Positions 1 to 8,689 of a DNA stretch of 42,341 bases are shown piece after piece. Positions within the stretch are counted from its first letter, which is position 1; every line of letters begins with the position of its first letter. The notes beneath the pieces are model-generated. The model searched no databases. It saw only the letters and a list, made by a program, of their open reading frames with translations, and was not told where the DNA came from. The DNA is from Bradyrhizobium sp. 139 (GTDB taxonomy: Bacteria; Pseudomonadota; Alphaproteobacteria; Rhizobiales; Xanthobacteraceae): positions 1 to 42,341 of the forward strand of contig NZ_JADPKS010000119.1 in NCBI RefSeq assembly GCF_023074175.1, given 5' to 3'. The position numbers were made by a program, and so were the translations under genes.

Positions 1-61
1 CCATCGCGTTGATCCCGTACAGAAGCAGGTTCCCGGCAAGCGGATGACGCAAAAAGGGATT
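1..61 (-). CDS. Possible edge fragment of an unidentified coding region
   Basis: On the minus strand this edge stretch reads without a stop as a protein-like string containing NPFLRHPLAGNLLLYGINAM and runs off the window. The only in-frame start codon upstream of the edge ATG (2-4) is a TTG at 50-52, and no ribosome binding site is visible. The third-position GC is lower than in the neighbouring genes. It may be the start of a small membrane protein or just an open stretch; the family is not recognised. Confidence 0.2.
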
Positions 62-84
62 GACTAACCAAGGCCCGTTACAGA

Positions 85-165
85 AGCCCGGATGGAGCGA
101 AGCGTAATCCGGGACCGCCGCGCGAGGCTGAACCATCCCGGATTGCGCTTCGCTCCATTCGGGCT
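85..165. repeat. Palindromic intergenic repeat, family E
   Basis: Two 30-nt arms (85-114 and 136-165) are inverted copies matching at 28 of 30 positions around a 21-nt loop. The core is GGAGCGAAGCG flanked by CCCGGAT/ATCCGGG. This type of sequence is very common between genes in Bradyrhizobium-like genomes. It lies 36 nt past the stop codon of the TetR gene, at the 3' end of the efflux operon, where the RNA hairpin could end or stabilise the transcript (inference). Confidence 0.85.
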
Positions 166-201
166 ACGTCGGCCTGCTTATAGGAAAAATTCCGCCGCTC
201 G

Positions 202-801
202 TCAGTGGCGCGGCGACAGACCCGCGATGACGAAATCGATCATCTGATCGATGGTCGGCCCCGGCTTGGTGGCGCACTGGGCGATCATCTGGGGATGGAA
301 GAAGCGCATCATCGCGGTGCAGGCGCACAGCGAAGCCAGTTGCAGGTCCGGCGCCTCGAACTCGCCGGAGGCTGCGCCCTGCGCGATCATCTGGCCGATC
401 ACTCCGGCAATGCACTCCATGTGGGTGACGCAGACGTCCCAGTCCTCCTGCATCGCGATCTCGACCATCTCGTGCAGCTTGGAATCACCGACATAGCGCT
501 CGGAGTTCATGCGATGGATGGTCGTGAGCAGCTCCCGGAAGCGCTCCAGCACCGGACCGGGCCTCGCCACGATCCGCTGCGCCTCCAGTTCGACCTCGCC
601 CATCAACGAACGAGCCACCGCCTGGTGGATCGCCTTCTTCGATTCGAAGAAGCGATAGACATTGGCGGGGCTCATCCGGAGCTCTTTGGCGATGTCTCCA
701 ACCGTGGTCTTCTGATAGCCGATCTGGCGGAACAGCCGCTCGGCCACCTCGAGAATCCGATCCCGGGTGTCGCCTTCGATATGTTCCGCAACCAATGTCA
801 T
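202..801 (-). CDS. TetR/AcrR family regulator of the efflux operon
   Basis: A 199-residue protein with a TetR_N helix-turn-helix at about residues 13-60 (TRDRILEVAERLFRQIGYQ, then VGDIAKELRMSPANVYRFF), followed by a helical ligand-binding domain with no specific family signature. Repressors of this class dimerise on a palindromic operator and are released by small hydrophobic ligands. It is the last gene after the adaptor and the RND pump on the same strand, 33 nt past the pump stop, so it is probably cotranscribed with its target and autoregulated (inference). The ATG at 801 has only a weak ribosome binding site, consistent with coupling to the upstream gene. Ligand unknown. Confidence 0.93.
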   Translation of the reverse strand: MTLVAEHIEGDTRDRILEVAERLFRQIGYQKTTVGDIAKELRMSPANVYRFFESKKAIHQAVARSLMGEVELEAQRIVARPGPVLERFRELLTTIHRMNSERYVGDSKLHEMVEIAMQEDWDVCVTHMECIAGVIGQMIAQGAASGEFEAPDLQLASLCACTAMMRFFHPQMIAQCATKPGPTIDQMIDFVIAGLSPRH

Positions 802-834
802 GTGTCAGGACTCGTCCGTCAGCAGTCTTCTCAT

Positions 835-3800
835 TTATTCAGCCGCTTCAGCAAGCGGAATTGCGTGCTGGTCATCGCTCCCATGCTGCGGCGCGGCAGG
901 CTGCTCGGGCGTGCCCGCCTCGTCCAGACTCTTGCGGAACCAGAGGGCGTAAAGGCCGGGCAGGTACAGCAGCGTGAGGAAGGTCGCAACGAACAAGCCG
1001 CCCATAATGGTAATCGCCATCGGGCCCCAGAAGGCCGAGCGCGACAGCGGGATCATGGCCAGGATCGCGGCGAGCGCCGTCAGCACCACAGGGCGAGCGC
1101 GGCGGACGGTCGCCTCCACGATCGCCTCACGGCGGGTCAAGCCGTGAGAAACATCGGTCTCGATCTGGTCGACCAGGATGACCGCATTGCGCATGATCAT
1201 GCCGGCGAGCGCGATCAGGCCGAGCAGCGCCACGAAGCCGAACGGGGCGTTGGCGACGTTGAGCCCGAGGGAGGCGCCGACGATGCCGAGCGGCGCGGTC
1301 AGGAACACCAGGATCAGGCGCGAGAAGCTCTGGAGCTGGATCATGAGCAGCGTCAGCATCACCATGATCATCACCGGGAAGAGGATGAAGATCGATGCGT
1401 TGCCCTTGGCGGATTCCTCGAAGGCGCCGCCCGCCTCGATGCGATAGGCCGGCTCGAGGTTATCCTTGATCGCCTTCAGCTTCGGCGTGATCTGGCCGGT
1501 GACATCGGGCGCCTGCACGCCGTCGACGACGTCGGAGCGCACGGTGATCGCCATGTCGCGGTTGCGCCGCCACATGATCGGTTCCTCGTGGGCATACTCG
1601 ATCTTGGCGATCTGCTGCAGCGGCACGGCGACGCCGTCCCGCGAGGTGACGGTCAGATCGCCGACACCGCCGAGGTCGAGACGTTCGGACGAGACGGCGC
1701 GCGCGACCACGCCGACCTTCTCGATGCCGTCGCGTATGGTCGTGACCTGTGCGCCGGAGATCAGCATGGCCAGCGCCTGCGACACGTCTTGCGGGGTCAG
1801 GCCCATGGCGCGGGCGCGATCCTGGTCGACGACGAGCTTCAGGTACGGCGACTGCTCGTTCCAGTCGAGCTGGACGTCCTTGACGCTCTTGTTCTGCCGC
1901 ATGACGTCGCGAACCTGATAGGCGATCTCGCGCACCTTGTTGGCATCGGGACCGATCACGCGGAACTGCACGGGGAAGCCGACCGGCGGACCGAAGTTGA
2001 AGCGGTCGACGCGCACACGTGCTTCGGACAGGAAGCCCTCGGCAGCCGCGTTTTCGATCTTGGCCTTGATGCGCTCGCGTGCCTCGACGCCCTTGGCGAC
2101 GATGACGATCTCGGCGAAAGCCTCGTTCGGAAGCTGCGGATTGAGGCCGAGCCAGAAGCGCGGCGAACCCTGGCCGACATAGGCCGTGTAGGTCTCGATG
2201 TCCTTGTCATCCTTCAGCAGCGTCTCGGCCTTCTTCACCGCCTTTTCGGTGACGTTGAAGGCGGTACCTTCCGGCAGGCGAAGCTGGAGGAACAGCTCGG
2301 GCCGCTCCGACAGCGGAAAGAACTGCTGCTGGACATGGCCGAAGCCGACGATCGAGGCGATGAAGACGCCGACGGTCGCGGCCACCACGGTGATGCGGTG
2401 ATTGACGCACCATTGCACGATGGCGCGCAGGCCGCGGTACATGCGGGTCTCGTAGACCGCGTGCGGATCGTGATTGTGGTGCACCTTGATGTTGGGCAGC
2501 AGCATGACGCCGATATAGGGCGTGAAGATCACCGCCACGAACCAGGACGCGACCAGCGCGATCGCCACAATCCAGAAGATGCTGCCGGCATATTCGCCGA
2601 CGGCGGAATTGGCAAAGCCGATGGGGAGGAAGCCAGCGGCCGTGACCAGCGTTCCCGTGAGCATCGGAAACGCAGTGGATTCCCAGGCAAAGGAGGCCGC
2701 GCGAAAGCGATCCCAGCCCTGCTCCATCTTCACCACCATCATCTCGACCGCGATGATGGCATCATCCACCAAGAGGCCGAGCGCGATGATCAGCGCGCCG
2801 AGCGTGATGCGGTGCAGATCGAGCGACATCGTGTTCATGACGATGAAGACGATGCCGAGCACCAGCGGCACGGACAGCGCGACCACGATGCCGGTGCGCC
2901 AGCCGAGTGCCAGGAACGACACGAACAGAACGATGACGAGCGCTTCCATGAAGGAGTGCACGAACTCGCCGACGGCGTGCTCGACCACCATGGGCTGGTC
3001 GGCGATGAGCTTGACATCGATGCCCTGCGGCACCGCCTTCATGAATTCGGCGGTCGCCTTCTCGACCTCCTTGCCGAGATCGAGAATGTTGGCGCCCTTG
3101 GCGGTGACGACGCCGATGCCGATTGCGGCCTTGCCTTCCTGGCGCACGATGAAGCTCGGCGGGTCGACATAGCCGTGGGTGACGGTGGCGATATCACCGA
3201 GACGGAAGACGCGGCCGTTGCTCTCGACCGGAGTTTCGGCGACGGCCTTGGCGCCGTCGAGCGCGCCGGTGACGCGCAGCGGCACGCGCTGCGACGAGGT
3301 CTCGACCGTGCCGGCGGGCGTTACGTTGTTCTGCTTGGCGAGCGAATCGAACAGCGCCTGCGGCGTGATGCCGAGGGTGGCGAGCTTGGCGTGGCTGAAT
3401 TCGACGAAGATGCGCTCGTCCTGGTTGCCGTAGACGTCAACCTTGGTCACGCCCGGCACCTTCAGCAGGCGCTGACGAAAACCTTCCGAGACCTTCTTGA
3501 GCTGGGCATAATCGGCGCCGTCGCCGGTCATCATGTAGAGGATGGAATCGACGTCGGAGAATTCGTCGTTGACGACGGGCCCCAGAATCCCCGCGGGCAA
3601 CTGGCCCTGCACGTCGGCGAGCTTCTTGCGCAGGAGGTAGAAGAGATAGGGCACGTCCTTCGGCGGCGTGGAATCGCGGAAGGTCACCTGGAGCGCGGTG
3701 AAGGCGGGCTTGGAGTAGGTCTGCACCTTCTCGAAGTAAGGCAGCTCCTGGATCTTCTTCTCGATGGGATCGGCGACCTGGGTCTGCATCTCCTGCGCGG

Positions 3801-3972
3801 TCGCGCCCGGCCAGATCACGGAGACGTTGACCACCTTCACCGTGAAGAAAGGATCCTCGGCTCGCCCGAGCTTCTGATAGGAGAAGAAGCCGGCGACGCC
3901 GAGTATGAGCATCAGGAACAGGACCAGCGTCGGATGGCTGACGGCCCAGGCCGAAAGATTGAAGCGCTTCAT
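835..3972 (-). CDS. RND efflux transporter, inner-membrane pump
   Basis: A 1045-residue HAE1/AcrB-superfamily permease driven by the proton gradient. It has TM1 at about residues 8-28, a long periplasmic porter domain, a central TM block (HSFMEALVIVLFVSFLALGW onward) with the GLLVDDAIIAVE motif holding the paired aspartates of the proton relay, then a second porter loop and a C-terminal TM block. The sequence resembles the AcrB/MexF-like pumps often found with a single adaptor. I place the start at the ATG at 3972 (MKRFNLSAW), preceded by GGAGAG; an in-frame TTG at 3996 has no such site. The adaptor gene lies upstream and TetR downstream on the same strand. No outer-membrane channel gene is nearby, so a TolC-like channel from elsewhere is implied. 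Substrate unknown. Confidence 0.95.
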   Translation of the reverse strand: MKRFNLSAWAVSHPTLVLFLMLILGVAGFFSYQKLGRAEDPFFTVKVVNVSVIWPGATAQEMQTQVADPIEKKIQELPYFEKVQTYSKPAFTALQVTFRDSTPPKDVPYLFYLLRKKLADVQGQLPAGILGPVVNDEFSDVDSILYMMTGDGADYAQLKKVSEGFRQRLLKVPGVTKVDVYGNQDERIFVEFSHAKLATLGITPQALFDSLAKQNNVTPAGTVETSSQRVPLRVTGALDGAKAVAETPVESNGRVFRLGDIATVTHGYVDPPSFIVRQEGKAAIGIGVVTAKGANILDLGKEVEKATAEFMKAVPQGIDVKLIADQPMVVEHAVGEFVHSFMEALVIVLFVSFLALGWRTGIVVALSVPLVLGIVFIVMNTMSLDLHRITLGALIIALGLLVDDAIIAVEMMVVKMEQGWDRFRAASFAWESTAFPMLTGTLVTAAGFLPIGFANSAVGEYAGSIFWIVAIALVASWFVAVIFTPYIGVMLLPNIKVHHNHDPHAVYETRMYRGLRAIVQWCVNHRITVVAATVGVFIASIVGFGHVQQQFFPLSERPELFLQLRLPEGTAFNVTEKAVKKAETLLKDDKDIETYTAYVGQGSPRFWLGLNPQLPNEAFAEIVIVAKGVEARERIKAKIENAAAEGFLSEARVRVDRFNFGPPVGFPVQFRVIGPDANKVREIAYQVRDVMRQNKSVKDVQLDWNEQSPYLKLVVDQDRARAMGLTPQDVSQALAMLISGAQVTTIRDGIEKVGVVARAVSSERLDLGGVGDLTVTSRDGVAVPLQQIAKIEYAHEEPIMWRRNRDMAITVRSDVVDGVQAPDVTGQITPKLKAIKDNLEPAYRIEAGGAFEESAKGNASIFILFPVMIMVMLTLLMIQLQSFSRLILVFLTAPLGIVGASLGLNVANAPFGFVALLGLIALAGMIMRNAVILVDQIETDVSHGLTRREAIVEATVRRARPVVLTALAAILAMIPLSRSAFWGPMAITIMGGLFVATFLTLLYLPGLYALWFRKSLDEAGTPEQPAAPQHGSDDQHAIPLAEAAE

Positions 3973-4027
3973 CGCACTCTCCGTAAGACGATCCAATTGC
4001 CAAAAACGACAGCCACTCGGTTCAACC

Positions 4028-4136
4028 CGTCATCGCGAGGCAGCGAAGCAATCCAGGGGGCTGGGCAGGTTCTGGATCGCTTCGCCGCTTCAGCCCCAGT
4101 ATTTGCGCTCGGGCCGAAACTCACCTCGCAACGACG
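4028..4136. repeat. Palindromic intergenic repeat, family D
   Basis: The element begins CGTCATCGCGAGGCAGCGAAG and ends CTCACCTCGCAACGACG. Its inner parts GCGAAGCAATCCAG and CTGGATCGCTTCGC are also inverted. It matches a widespread rhizobial intergenic palindrome type. It lies between the adaptor and pump genes of one operon, 15 nt past the adaptor stop, so it would be transcribed and could adjust the adaptor-to-pump ratio by RNA folding or processing (inference). Confidence 0.75.
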
Positions 4137-4151
4137 AACTTGTAAAAACGT

Positions 4152-5258
4152 TTAGAAGGACAGTGACGAGACGATCCGCACCCTCTGGCCCGGATCGAGC
4201 TTCTGCACGCCAAGCGCGACGATCTTGGCGCCTTCTTCCACGCCGCTGGTAATGACGACGTCGTTGCTCTCGTACGACTTCACCACAACCGGCTTCAGCG
4301 TGACCGCGCCGTTGTCGTCGACGACGTAGAACGAAGGCTTGCCGCCTTCGTTGAACAGCGCCGACAGCGGCAGCCGCGCGACGCGCTCGGTTGCCGCGTC
4401 CGACAGCGTCAGCGTCGCGGTCATGCCGAGCGAGACCTTGTCGTCGGCCTCGGGCAGCGAGAATTTTGCAAGATAGGTGCGCGTGGCCGGATCGGCCGCC
4501 GGCGCGATCTCGCGCAGCTTGGCCGTATATTTCTTGCCCGGCTCGGACCAAAGAGTGACACTGGCGACGCCCGACTTGGCGCGTCCAACCAGCGTCTCAG
4601 GGATCGCGACGACCGCTTCCTTTTCGGCAAAGCGGGCGACACGGATCGAAGCCTGGCCCGCGGCGACCACCTGGCCGGGCTCGATCAGCGTTGCGGTGAC
4701 GACGCCACGGGCGTCGGCGTTGAGCGTCGCGTAGGAAAGGGAATTTTTGGTCAGTTCGACCGAGCGCTCGGCCCGGTTCAGCCGCGCGCGGGCCTCGTCG
4801 GCAGCGGCCCGGCTCGAATCCATCTGGGCATCGGTGGTCCAGCCTTTGGCCTTCAGATCCTTGGCGCGCTGCTCGGCAGCGGCGGCCTGGGCGAGCACGC
4901 CGGTCGCAGCGGTCTGCTCGGCAACGGACTGCTCGGCCTGGAGCTTGAGGTCGACCTCATCAAGGGTTGCGAGCGGCTGGCCGATCTCCACGGTCTGGCC
5001 GACTTCGACGAGGCGCTTGGCGACCTTGCCGGCGACACGGAAACCAAGATCGCTCTCGATCCGGGGCCTGACGGTGCCCACGAAGCTGCGCTCCGGCGTC
5101 TCGGCATCGTAGTGGGCGGCTGCGACCAGAACCGGCCGCGGCGGCTCCGCCTTTTCAGCAACGGTATCATTGCACCCGGCCAGGGCGGCGGCCATCAGGG
5201 CCAGCGACACACCCGCCAAGAGCCTGGAATAGCTGGATAATACTGACCGGACGAACAT
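4152..5258 (-). CDS. RND efflux periplasmic adaptor lipoprotein (membrane fusion protein)
   Basis: A 368-residue HlyD/AcrA-type adaptor. A lipoprotein signal peptide ends in LAGC, so it should be lipid-anchored in the periplasm. It then shows the biotinyl/lipoyl-like barrel-sandwich half (VAGKVAKRLVEVGQTVEIGQ), an alpha-helical hairpin rich in Ala, Glu and Gln (about residues 100-165), the second half (DARGVVTATLIEPGQVV) and a membrane-proximal beta domain. The ATG at 5258 is chosen because CTCCT on the plus strand (5268-5272) gives AGGAG nine bases upstream; an in-frame ATG at 5276 overlaps that site. It is the first gene of the adaptor-pump-TetR operon and should link the pump to an outer-membrane channel encoded elsewhere. 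Confidence 0.94.
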   Translation of the reverse strand: MFVRSVLSSYSRLLAGVSLALMAAALAGCNDTVAEKAEPPRPVLVAAAHYDAETPERSFVGTVRPRIESDLGFRVAGKVAKRLVEVGQTVEIGQPLATLDEVDLKLQAEQSVAEQTAATGVLAQAAAAEQRAKDLKAKGWTTDAQMDSSRAAADEARARLNRAERSVELTKNSLSYATLNADARGVVTATLIEPGQVVAAGQASIRVARFAEKEAVVAIPETLVGRAKSGVASVTLWSEPGKKYTAKLREIAPAADPATRTYLAKFSLPEADDKVSLGMTATLTLSDAATERVARLPLSALFNEGGKPSFYVVDDNGAVTLKPVVVKSYESNDVVITSGVEEGAKIVALGVQKLDPGQRVRIVSSLSF

Positions 5259-5304
5259 CGGAAGACACTCCTGCATCTCGATTGAGAGGAATGTCGACTA
5301 ATCA

Positions 5305-5335
5305 CTGATGAAAGTCAATAATCGTCAGTCATCAG
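5305..5335 (-). promoter_or_regulatory. Candidate promoter/operator region of the efflux operon
   Basis: CTGATGA (5305-5311) and TCATCAG (5329-5335) form a perfect 7-bp inverted repeat. Between them, on the minus strand, lies TTGACT (5318-5313), a good -35 hexamer pointing toward the adaptor gene. No convincing -10 was found at 16-18 bp (GACATT at 17 bp is poor). An inverted repeat around the -35 in front of an operon that encodes a TetR protein fits an operator, but this is an inference. Confidence 0.35.
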
Positions 5336-5399
5336 AAAAGCGTGATCGTTAACAGGTGGTAAGGGTTGGGAGACCGCCACCAAGGAGGCGCTAATACAA

Positions 5400-5486
5400 G
5401 AGTGGGCGAAGCGTGTGCCCACCTTTGCGCTTGATGAAGCTGGAAGAAATGGTGGGCACGGCGCTGCGCGCCTTTGCCCACCCGAG
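5400..5486. repeat. Palindromic intergenic repeat, family A, copy 1
   Basis: Two adjacent hairpins: a short one (GTGGGCGAAGCG/GTGCCCAC) and a longer one starting ATGGTGGGCACGGCGC and closing GCGCCTTTGCCCACCC. The same two-hairpin layout recurs at 7324-7417 and 13016-13107. This copy starts 7 nt past the stop codon of the MFS gene. In the MFS mRNA it would fold into a strong stem-loop close to the stop. Confidence 0.85.
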
Positions 5487-5493
5487 GCTGTGC

Positions 5494-6825
5494 CTACCGC
5501 CCCTGCTCGGCGAATTCGTGCTTGCTCTCGTGGCCGCCGACGAAGACCAGAATGCCGGCAAGCAGCGGCAACACCGCAAGCACGAGCAAGCCGGTCGAGG
5601 TCTGTCCCGTGGCTTCCTTGACCCAGCCGATCAAATAGGGCCCGCCGAAGCCGGCGAGGTTGCCGATCGAATTGATCAGCGCGATGGCGCCGGCCGCCGC
5701 CGTGCCGGAGAGCCAGGCGGTCGGCAGCGTCCAGAACACGCCAAAGCAGCAGAACACGCCGATCGCGGCGACCGTCAGCACCACCATCGTCATGGCGGGA
5801 TCGGTGAGATACGAGGAGACGCCGAGCGCGACTGCCGTGAGCAGCAGCGGCCCGCCGACATGCATCACACGCTCGCGCGCGGCGTCCGAATGCCGCGCCC
5901 ACAGAATCATGGCGATGGTGCCGAACAAATACGGGATCGCGGTGACGAAGCCGGTCTGTGCGTTGGTGAGGCCGAACGCCTTGACGATCTGCGGCAGCCA
6001 GAACTGCATGCCGTAGAGCGCGCCGACGAAGCCGAAATAGACCAGGCTCAGCATGATCACCTTCGGCGACGACAGCGCCTCGCCGAGCGACAAATGCTTC
6101 ACCGCCTGCTTGGCGGCGATCTCGGAATCCAGCTTCGCCTTGAGCCAGGTCTTCTGCTCGGTCGAAAGCCAGTCGGCCTTCTCCGGCCTGTCGGTGAGGT
6201 AGAACCAGGTGACGATGCCGAGCAGCACCGAGGGGATGCCCTCGATGATGAACAGCCACTGCCAGCCCTTCAGCCCCATCGCGCCATCGAGCCCGAGCAG
6301 CAGGCCCGACACAGGTGCGCCGATCACCGTCGAGACGGGGACGGCGATCGCGAAGGCCGCGAGGAAGCGGGCGCGATATTCGGCCGGGTACCAGTAGGTG
6401 AGATAGAGAATGATGCCGGGGAAGAAGCCGGCTTCGGCGACGCCGAGCAGGAAGCGCAGGACGTAGAAGCTCGTCACCCCGCTGACCAGCGCCATCAGCG
6501 CCGAGATGATGCCCCAGGTCACCATGATACGGGCGATCCAGCGGCTCGCGCCGAACCTTTCCAGCGCCAGATTGCTCGGCACCTCGAAGATGAAATAGCC
6601 GATGAAGAAGATGCCGGCGCCCCAGGAGAAGATCAGCGGCGTGAACTTCAGCTCGGCGTTCATGGTCAGCGCGGCGAAGCCGAGATTGACGCGGTCGAGA
6701 TAGGAGAAGAAGTAGGCCAGCACCAGGAACGGAATCAGGCGCCAGGAGATGGCGCGGATGGTCGAGGTCTCGATTTCGCTCTTGGCTCCGCCGGCAGATC
6801 CGGCATAGGTCGTGGTCTGGCTCAT
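5494..6825 (-). CDS. MFS transporter, anion:cation symporter (ACS) type
   Basis: A 443-residue major facilitator protein with about 12 predicted membrane segments. The N-terminal motif YLDRVNLGFAALTMNAEL and RFLLGVAEAGFFPGIILYL in the fourth helix region are typical of the ACS family (phthalate, tartrate, glucarate and hydroxyphenylacetate permeases), which import organic anions with protons. The ATG at 6825 follows GGGGGAAG. It is transcribed away from the small DUF2809 gene. No catabolic gene is next to it, so the substrate cannot be inferred. Confidence 0.92.
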   Translation of the reverse strand: MSQTTTYAGSAGGAKSEIETSTIRAISWRLIPFLVLAYFFSYLDRVNLGFAALTMNAELKFTPLIFSWGAGIFFIGYFIFEVPSNLALERFGASRWIARIMVTWGIISALMALVSGVTSFYVLRFLLGVAEAGFFPGIILYLTYWYPAEYRARFLAAFAIAVPVSTVIGAPVSGLLLGLDGAMGLKGWQWLFIIEGIPSVLLGIVTWFYLTDRPEKADWLSTEQKTWLKAKLDSEIAAKQAVKHLSLGEALSSPKVIMLSLVYFGFVGALYGMQFWLPQIVKAFGLTNAQTGFVTAIPYLFGTIAMILWARHSDAARERVMHVGGPLLLTAVALGVSSYLTDPAMTMVVLTVAAIGVFCCFGVFWTLPTAWLSGTAAAGAIALINSIGNLAGFGGPYLIGWVKEATGQTSTGLLVLAVLPLLAGILVFVGGHESKHEFAEQGR

Positions 6826-6903
6826 GGCTTCCCCCGGGTTGTTGCTTTTGTGAGCTGATCCGGGGTTTTGAGCATCACGGGCAAAGAGTCAATGGAGCAA
6901 GCA

Positions 6904-7350
6904 ATGCACGGGGCGCAACCGGATAAATCTGTTGCGCCGTTACGGACATCCCTGATCCGCGCCGGGCTGGCGCTGGCGGTGATCGCCTGCGGGCTGTCCC
7001 TGCGCTGGTACGGCTTTCCGCTCGGCCTGCCCGCCTTCGTGGTGAAGTACGGTGGCTCGCTGCTGTGGGCAACGATGGTGCTTCTGCTGGTTGGCGTTTT
7101 GCTGCCGCGGCTGTCGCAAGCGCAGATCGCCGCCATCGCCGCAGCGATTGCGATCGCTGTGGAGTTTTCCCGGCTGGTGCATACGCCATGGCTCGACGCA
7201 TTTCGACTCTCCACCGCGGGCGCGCTGCTGTTGGGGCGCGTTTTTTCGCTGTGGAATTTGGTTGCTTATGCGATCGGGATTGTGTTTGGCGTCTGGATCG
7301 ACCGTCTCGCCGCGATGCGTAGCCTCGTAGGGTGGGCAAAGGCGCCCTAG
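6904..7350 (+). CDS. DUF2809-like small membrane protein
   Basis: A 148-residue protein with about four membrane segments. The pattern RWYGFPLGLPAFVVKYGGSLLWATM, here at its start, and EFSRLVHTPWLDAFRLSTAGALLLGRVFS fits the DUF2809 family, whose function is unknown. The ATG at 6904 is preferred because GGAG lies six bases upstream; an ATG at 6892 and a TTG at 6868 are possible but less well supported. The last codons (about SLVGWAKAP and the stop) are supplied by the left edge of repeat A copy 2, so the C-terminus looks extended or replaced by repeat insertion. Confidence 0.75.
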   Translation: MHGAQPDKSVAPLRTSLIRAGLALAVIACGLSLRWYGFPLGLPAFVVKYGGSLLWATMVLLLVGVLLPRLSQAQIAAIAAAIAIAVEFSRLVHTPWLDAFRLSTAGALLLGRVFSLWNLVAYAIGIVFGVWIDRLAAMRSLVGWAKAP

Positions 7351-7417
7351 CGCCGTGCCCACCATTTTCTCCACGGATAATGATGGTGGGCACGCTTCGC
7401 TTTGCCCACCCTACGAG
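7324..7417. repeat. Palindromic intergenic repeat, family A, copy 2 (inverted)
   Basis: A 94-bp element with outer arms CTCGTAGGGTGGGCAAAG and CTTTGCCCACCCTACGAG and inner arms GTGCCCACCAT and ATGGTGGGCAC. The long hairpin comes first and the short one second, so it is in the opposite orientation to copies 1 and 3. It sits between the convergent DUF2809 and YcaQ-like genes. It contains the DUF2809 stop codon and ends 22 nt from the other stop. A shared bidirectional terminator is plausible (inference). Confidence 0.9.
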
Positions 7418-7439
7418 ACCGACGCCGTGGCGAGCAGCT

Positions 7440-8603
7440 TCACTCCGCCAATTGAAACTGCTCGAAGCGATCGAGCTCGTCCTCGATCTTTTGCTTCAGC
7501 TCCCTGCGCCCCGCCGTCTTCTTGCCCTGGCCGATCCAGGTCCATTTCTGCATCAGCAGCTTCTTCGCTTGCCGGTCGGTCTTGAGATCGAGCGCGGCGA
7601 CGATCTCGTCGCCGACCAGCACGGGCAACGCGAAATAGCCGAGCTTGCGCTTGGCTTTCGGCACATAGGCTTCGAACAAATGATTGTAGCCGAAGAAGAC
7701 ATCGGTGCGCTTGCGCTGGATGATCAGGGGATCAAACGGGGAGAGGATGTGAACGAGATCGGGCGAGGCGCCCTCACCCGGCTCCAGCGCCGCAGGCGCG
7801 GCCCAATGCTCCTGTTTGCCGGCGCCTTCGACCGCAACGGGCACGAGCTCGCCGCGTCGGACGCGCGAAGTGATCAGGCCCGCGACCGCCTTCTTGCTCG
7901 GCGCATCGAGGTGGCAGATCGAGTCCAGACTGACCACGCCCTGCGACCGCAGCGCGCGATCGAGCAGATACGCCGTGATCTCCTTCGCCGACGCCGGCTT
8001 CGGCGGCTTGTCCCAACCGAAATGGCGCGTCATCAGCTCGTAGGTCTTGAGCATGCCCTGGCGCTCGCTGACGGTCACAACGCCGGTATAGAAGGCGAGT
8101 TGCAATGCCCGCTTCGACGGTTTTCGGCTCTGCCAGAGATGCTCCTTCTCAGTGAGCACGTCATCCTCGATGTCGCGGATCGTCAGCGGGCCGGCGCGCA
8201 CCAGCCGCATCACCTTGCGCAAATCGGCCGGCGTGACCGAGGCGTACCATTTGTGTCCCTCGCGCCGGTGCTCGCGCATCGCCGGCAGAAAGAAGCGAAA
8301 ATCGTTCGCCGGAACGTAGGACAGCGCATGGGTCCAGTATTCGAACACGCTTTTGTCGACGCTCTGCGCCTGGCGCAGGTCGGTGCGGCGGTAGGACGGG
8401 ATGCGACTGAACAGGATGTGGTGATGGCAGCGCTCGATCACGTTGATGGTGTCGATCTGGACATAGCCGAGATGGGCGACCGCATCCGCCACCGCGCGCG
8501 CACCCTCCCCGAACGGCGCGCGCTCGTCCAGCCGCTGGGCGTGCAGCCAGATCTGCCGGGCCTGTGTCGTGGTGAGTGGGAGCGGTTTGGGGACGCGTGA
8601 CAT
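7440..8603 (-). CDS. YcaQ/AlkX-type winged-helix DNA glycosylase
   Basis: A 387-residue protein of the HTH_42 (DUF1006) family, whose studied members (E. coli YcaQ/AlkX, Streptomyces AlkZ) are DNA glycosylases that unhook interstrand crosslinks. GYVQIDTI at residues 47-53 carries the QID form (Q49, D51) of the catalytic Q-hydrophobic-D motif of the YcaQ branch. ERCHHHILFSR, typical of the family, follows it, and SPFDPLIIQRKRT lies in the C-terminal half. The start is the ATG at 8603 (MSRVPKPLPL); the longer frame to 8732 would cross a terminator-like hairpin. It converges with the DUF2809 gene and diverges from ompA-like. It probably acts in crosslink repair in the cytoplasm. Confidence 0.88.
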   Translation of the reverse strand: MSRVPKPLPLTTTQARQIWLHAQRLDERAPFGEGARAVADAVAHLGYVQIDTINVIERCHHHILFSRIPSYRRTDLRQAQSVDKSVFEYWTHALSYVPANDFRFFLPAMREHRREGHKWYASVTPADLRKVMRLVRAGPLTIRDIEDDVLTEKEHLWQSRKPSKRALQLAFYTGVVTVSERQGMLKTYELMTRHFGWDKPPKPASAKEITAYLLDRALRSQGVVSLDSICHLDAPSKKAVAGLITSRVRRGELVPVAVEGAGKQEHWAAPAALEPGEGASPDLVHILSPFDPLIIQRKRTDVFFGYNHLFEAYVPKAKRKLGYFALPVLVGDEIVAALDLKTDRQAKKLLMQKWTWIGQGKKTAGRRELKQKIEDELDRFEQFQLAE

Positions 8604-8650
8604 TGCGAAGAGCAATGTAGCGGGATTCGCGCCGGGGCAAAGAAGCCGGA

Positions 8651-8689
8651 CAAAGAAAAAGCCGCGCTGCCATCTGCTGACAGCGCGGC
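8651..8689 (-). terminator. Rho-independent terminator on the minus strand
   Basis: GCCGCGCTG (8661-8669) pairs with CAGCGCGGC (8681-8689). On the minus strand the stem is followed by TTTTTCTTTG (8660-8651). It lies before, not after, the YcaQ-like start at 8603, so it would end a transcript that begins to its right. That suggests a short untranslated RNA or a leader attenuator of the glycosylase gene. Confidence 0.7.

Noticed and set aside
205..4155. Long open frame on the plus strand opposite the RND efflux operon
   Set aside because: It covers the complement of clear RND and TetR genes, is rich in His, Asp and Arg as expected from high-GC antisense frames, and has no domain or ribosome binding site.
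7324..7417. Insertion sequence or MITE with target duplication at repeat A
   Set aside because: The element is palindromic and mobile-looking, but I see no consistent flanking target duplication at the three copies and no transposase gene nearby, so I call it only a palindromic repeat.
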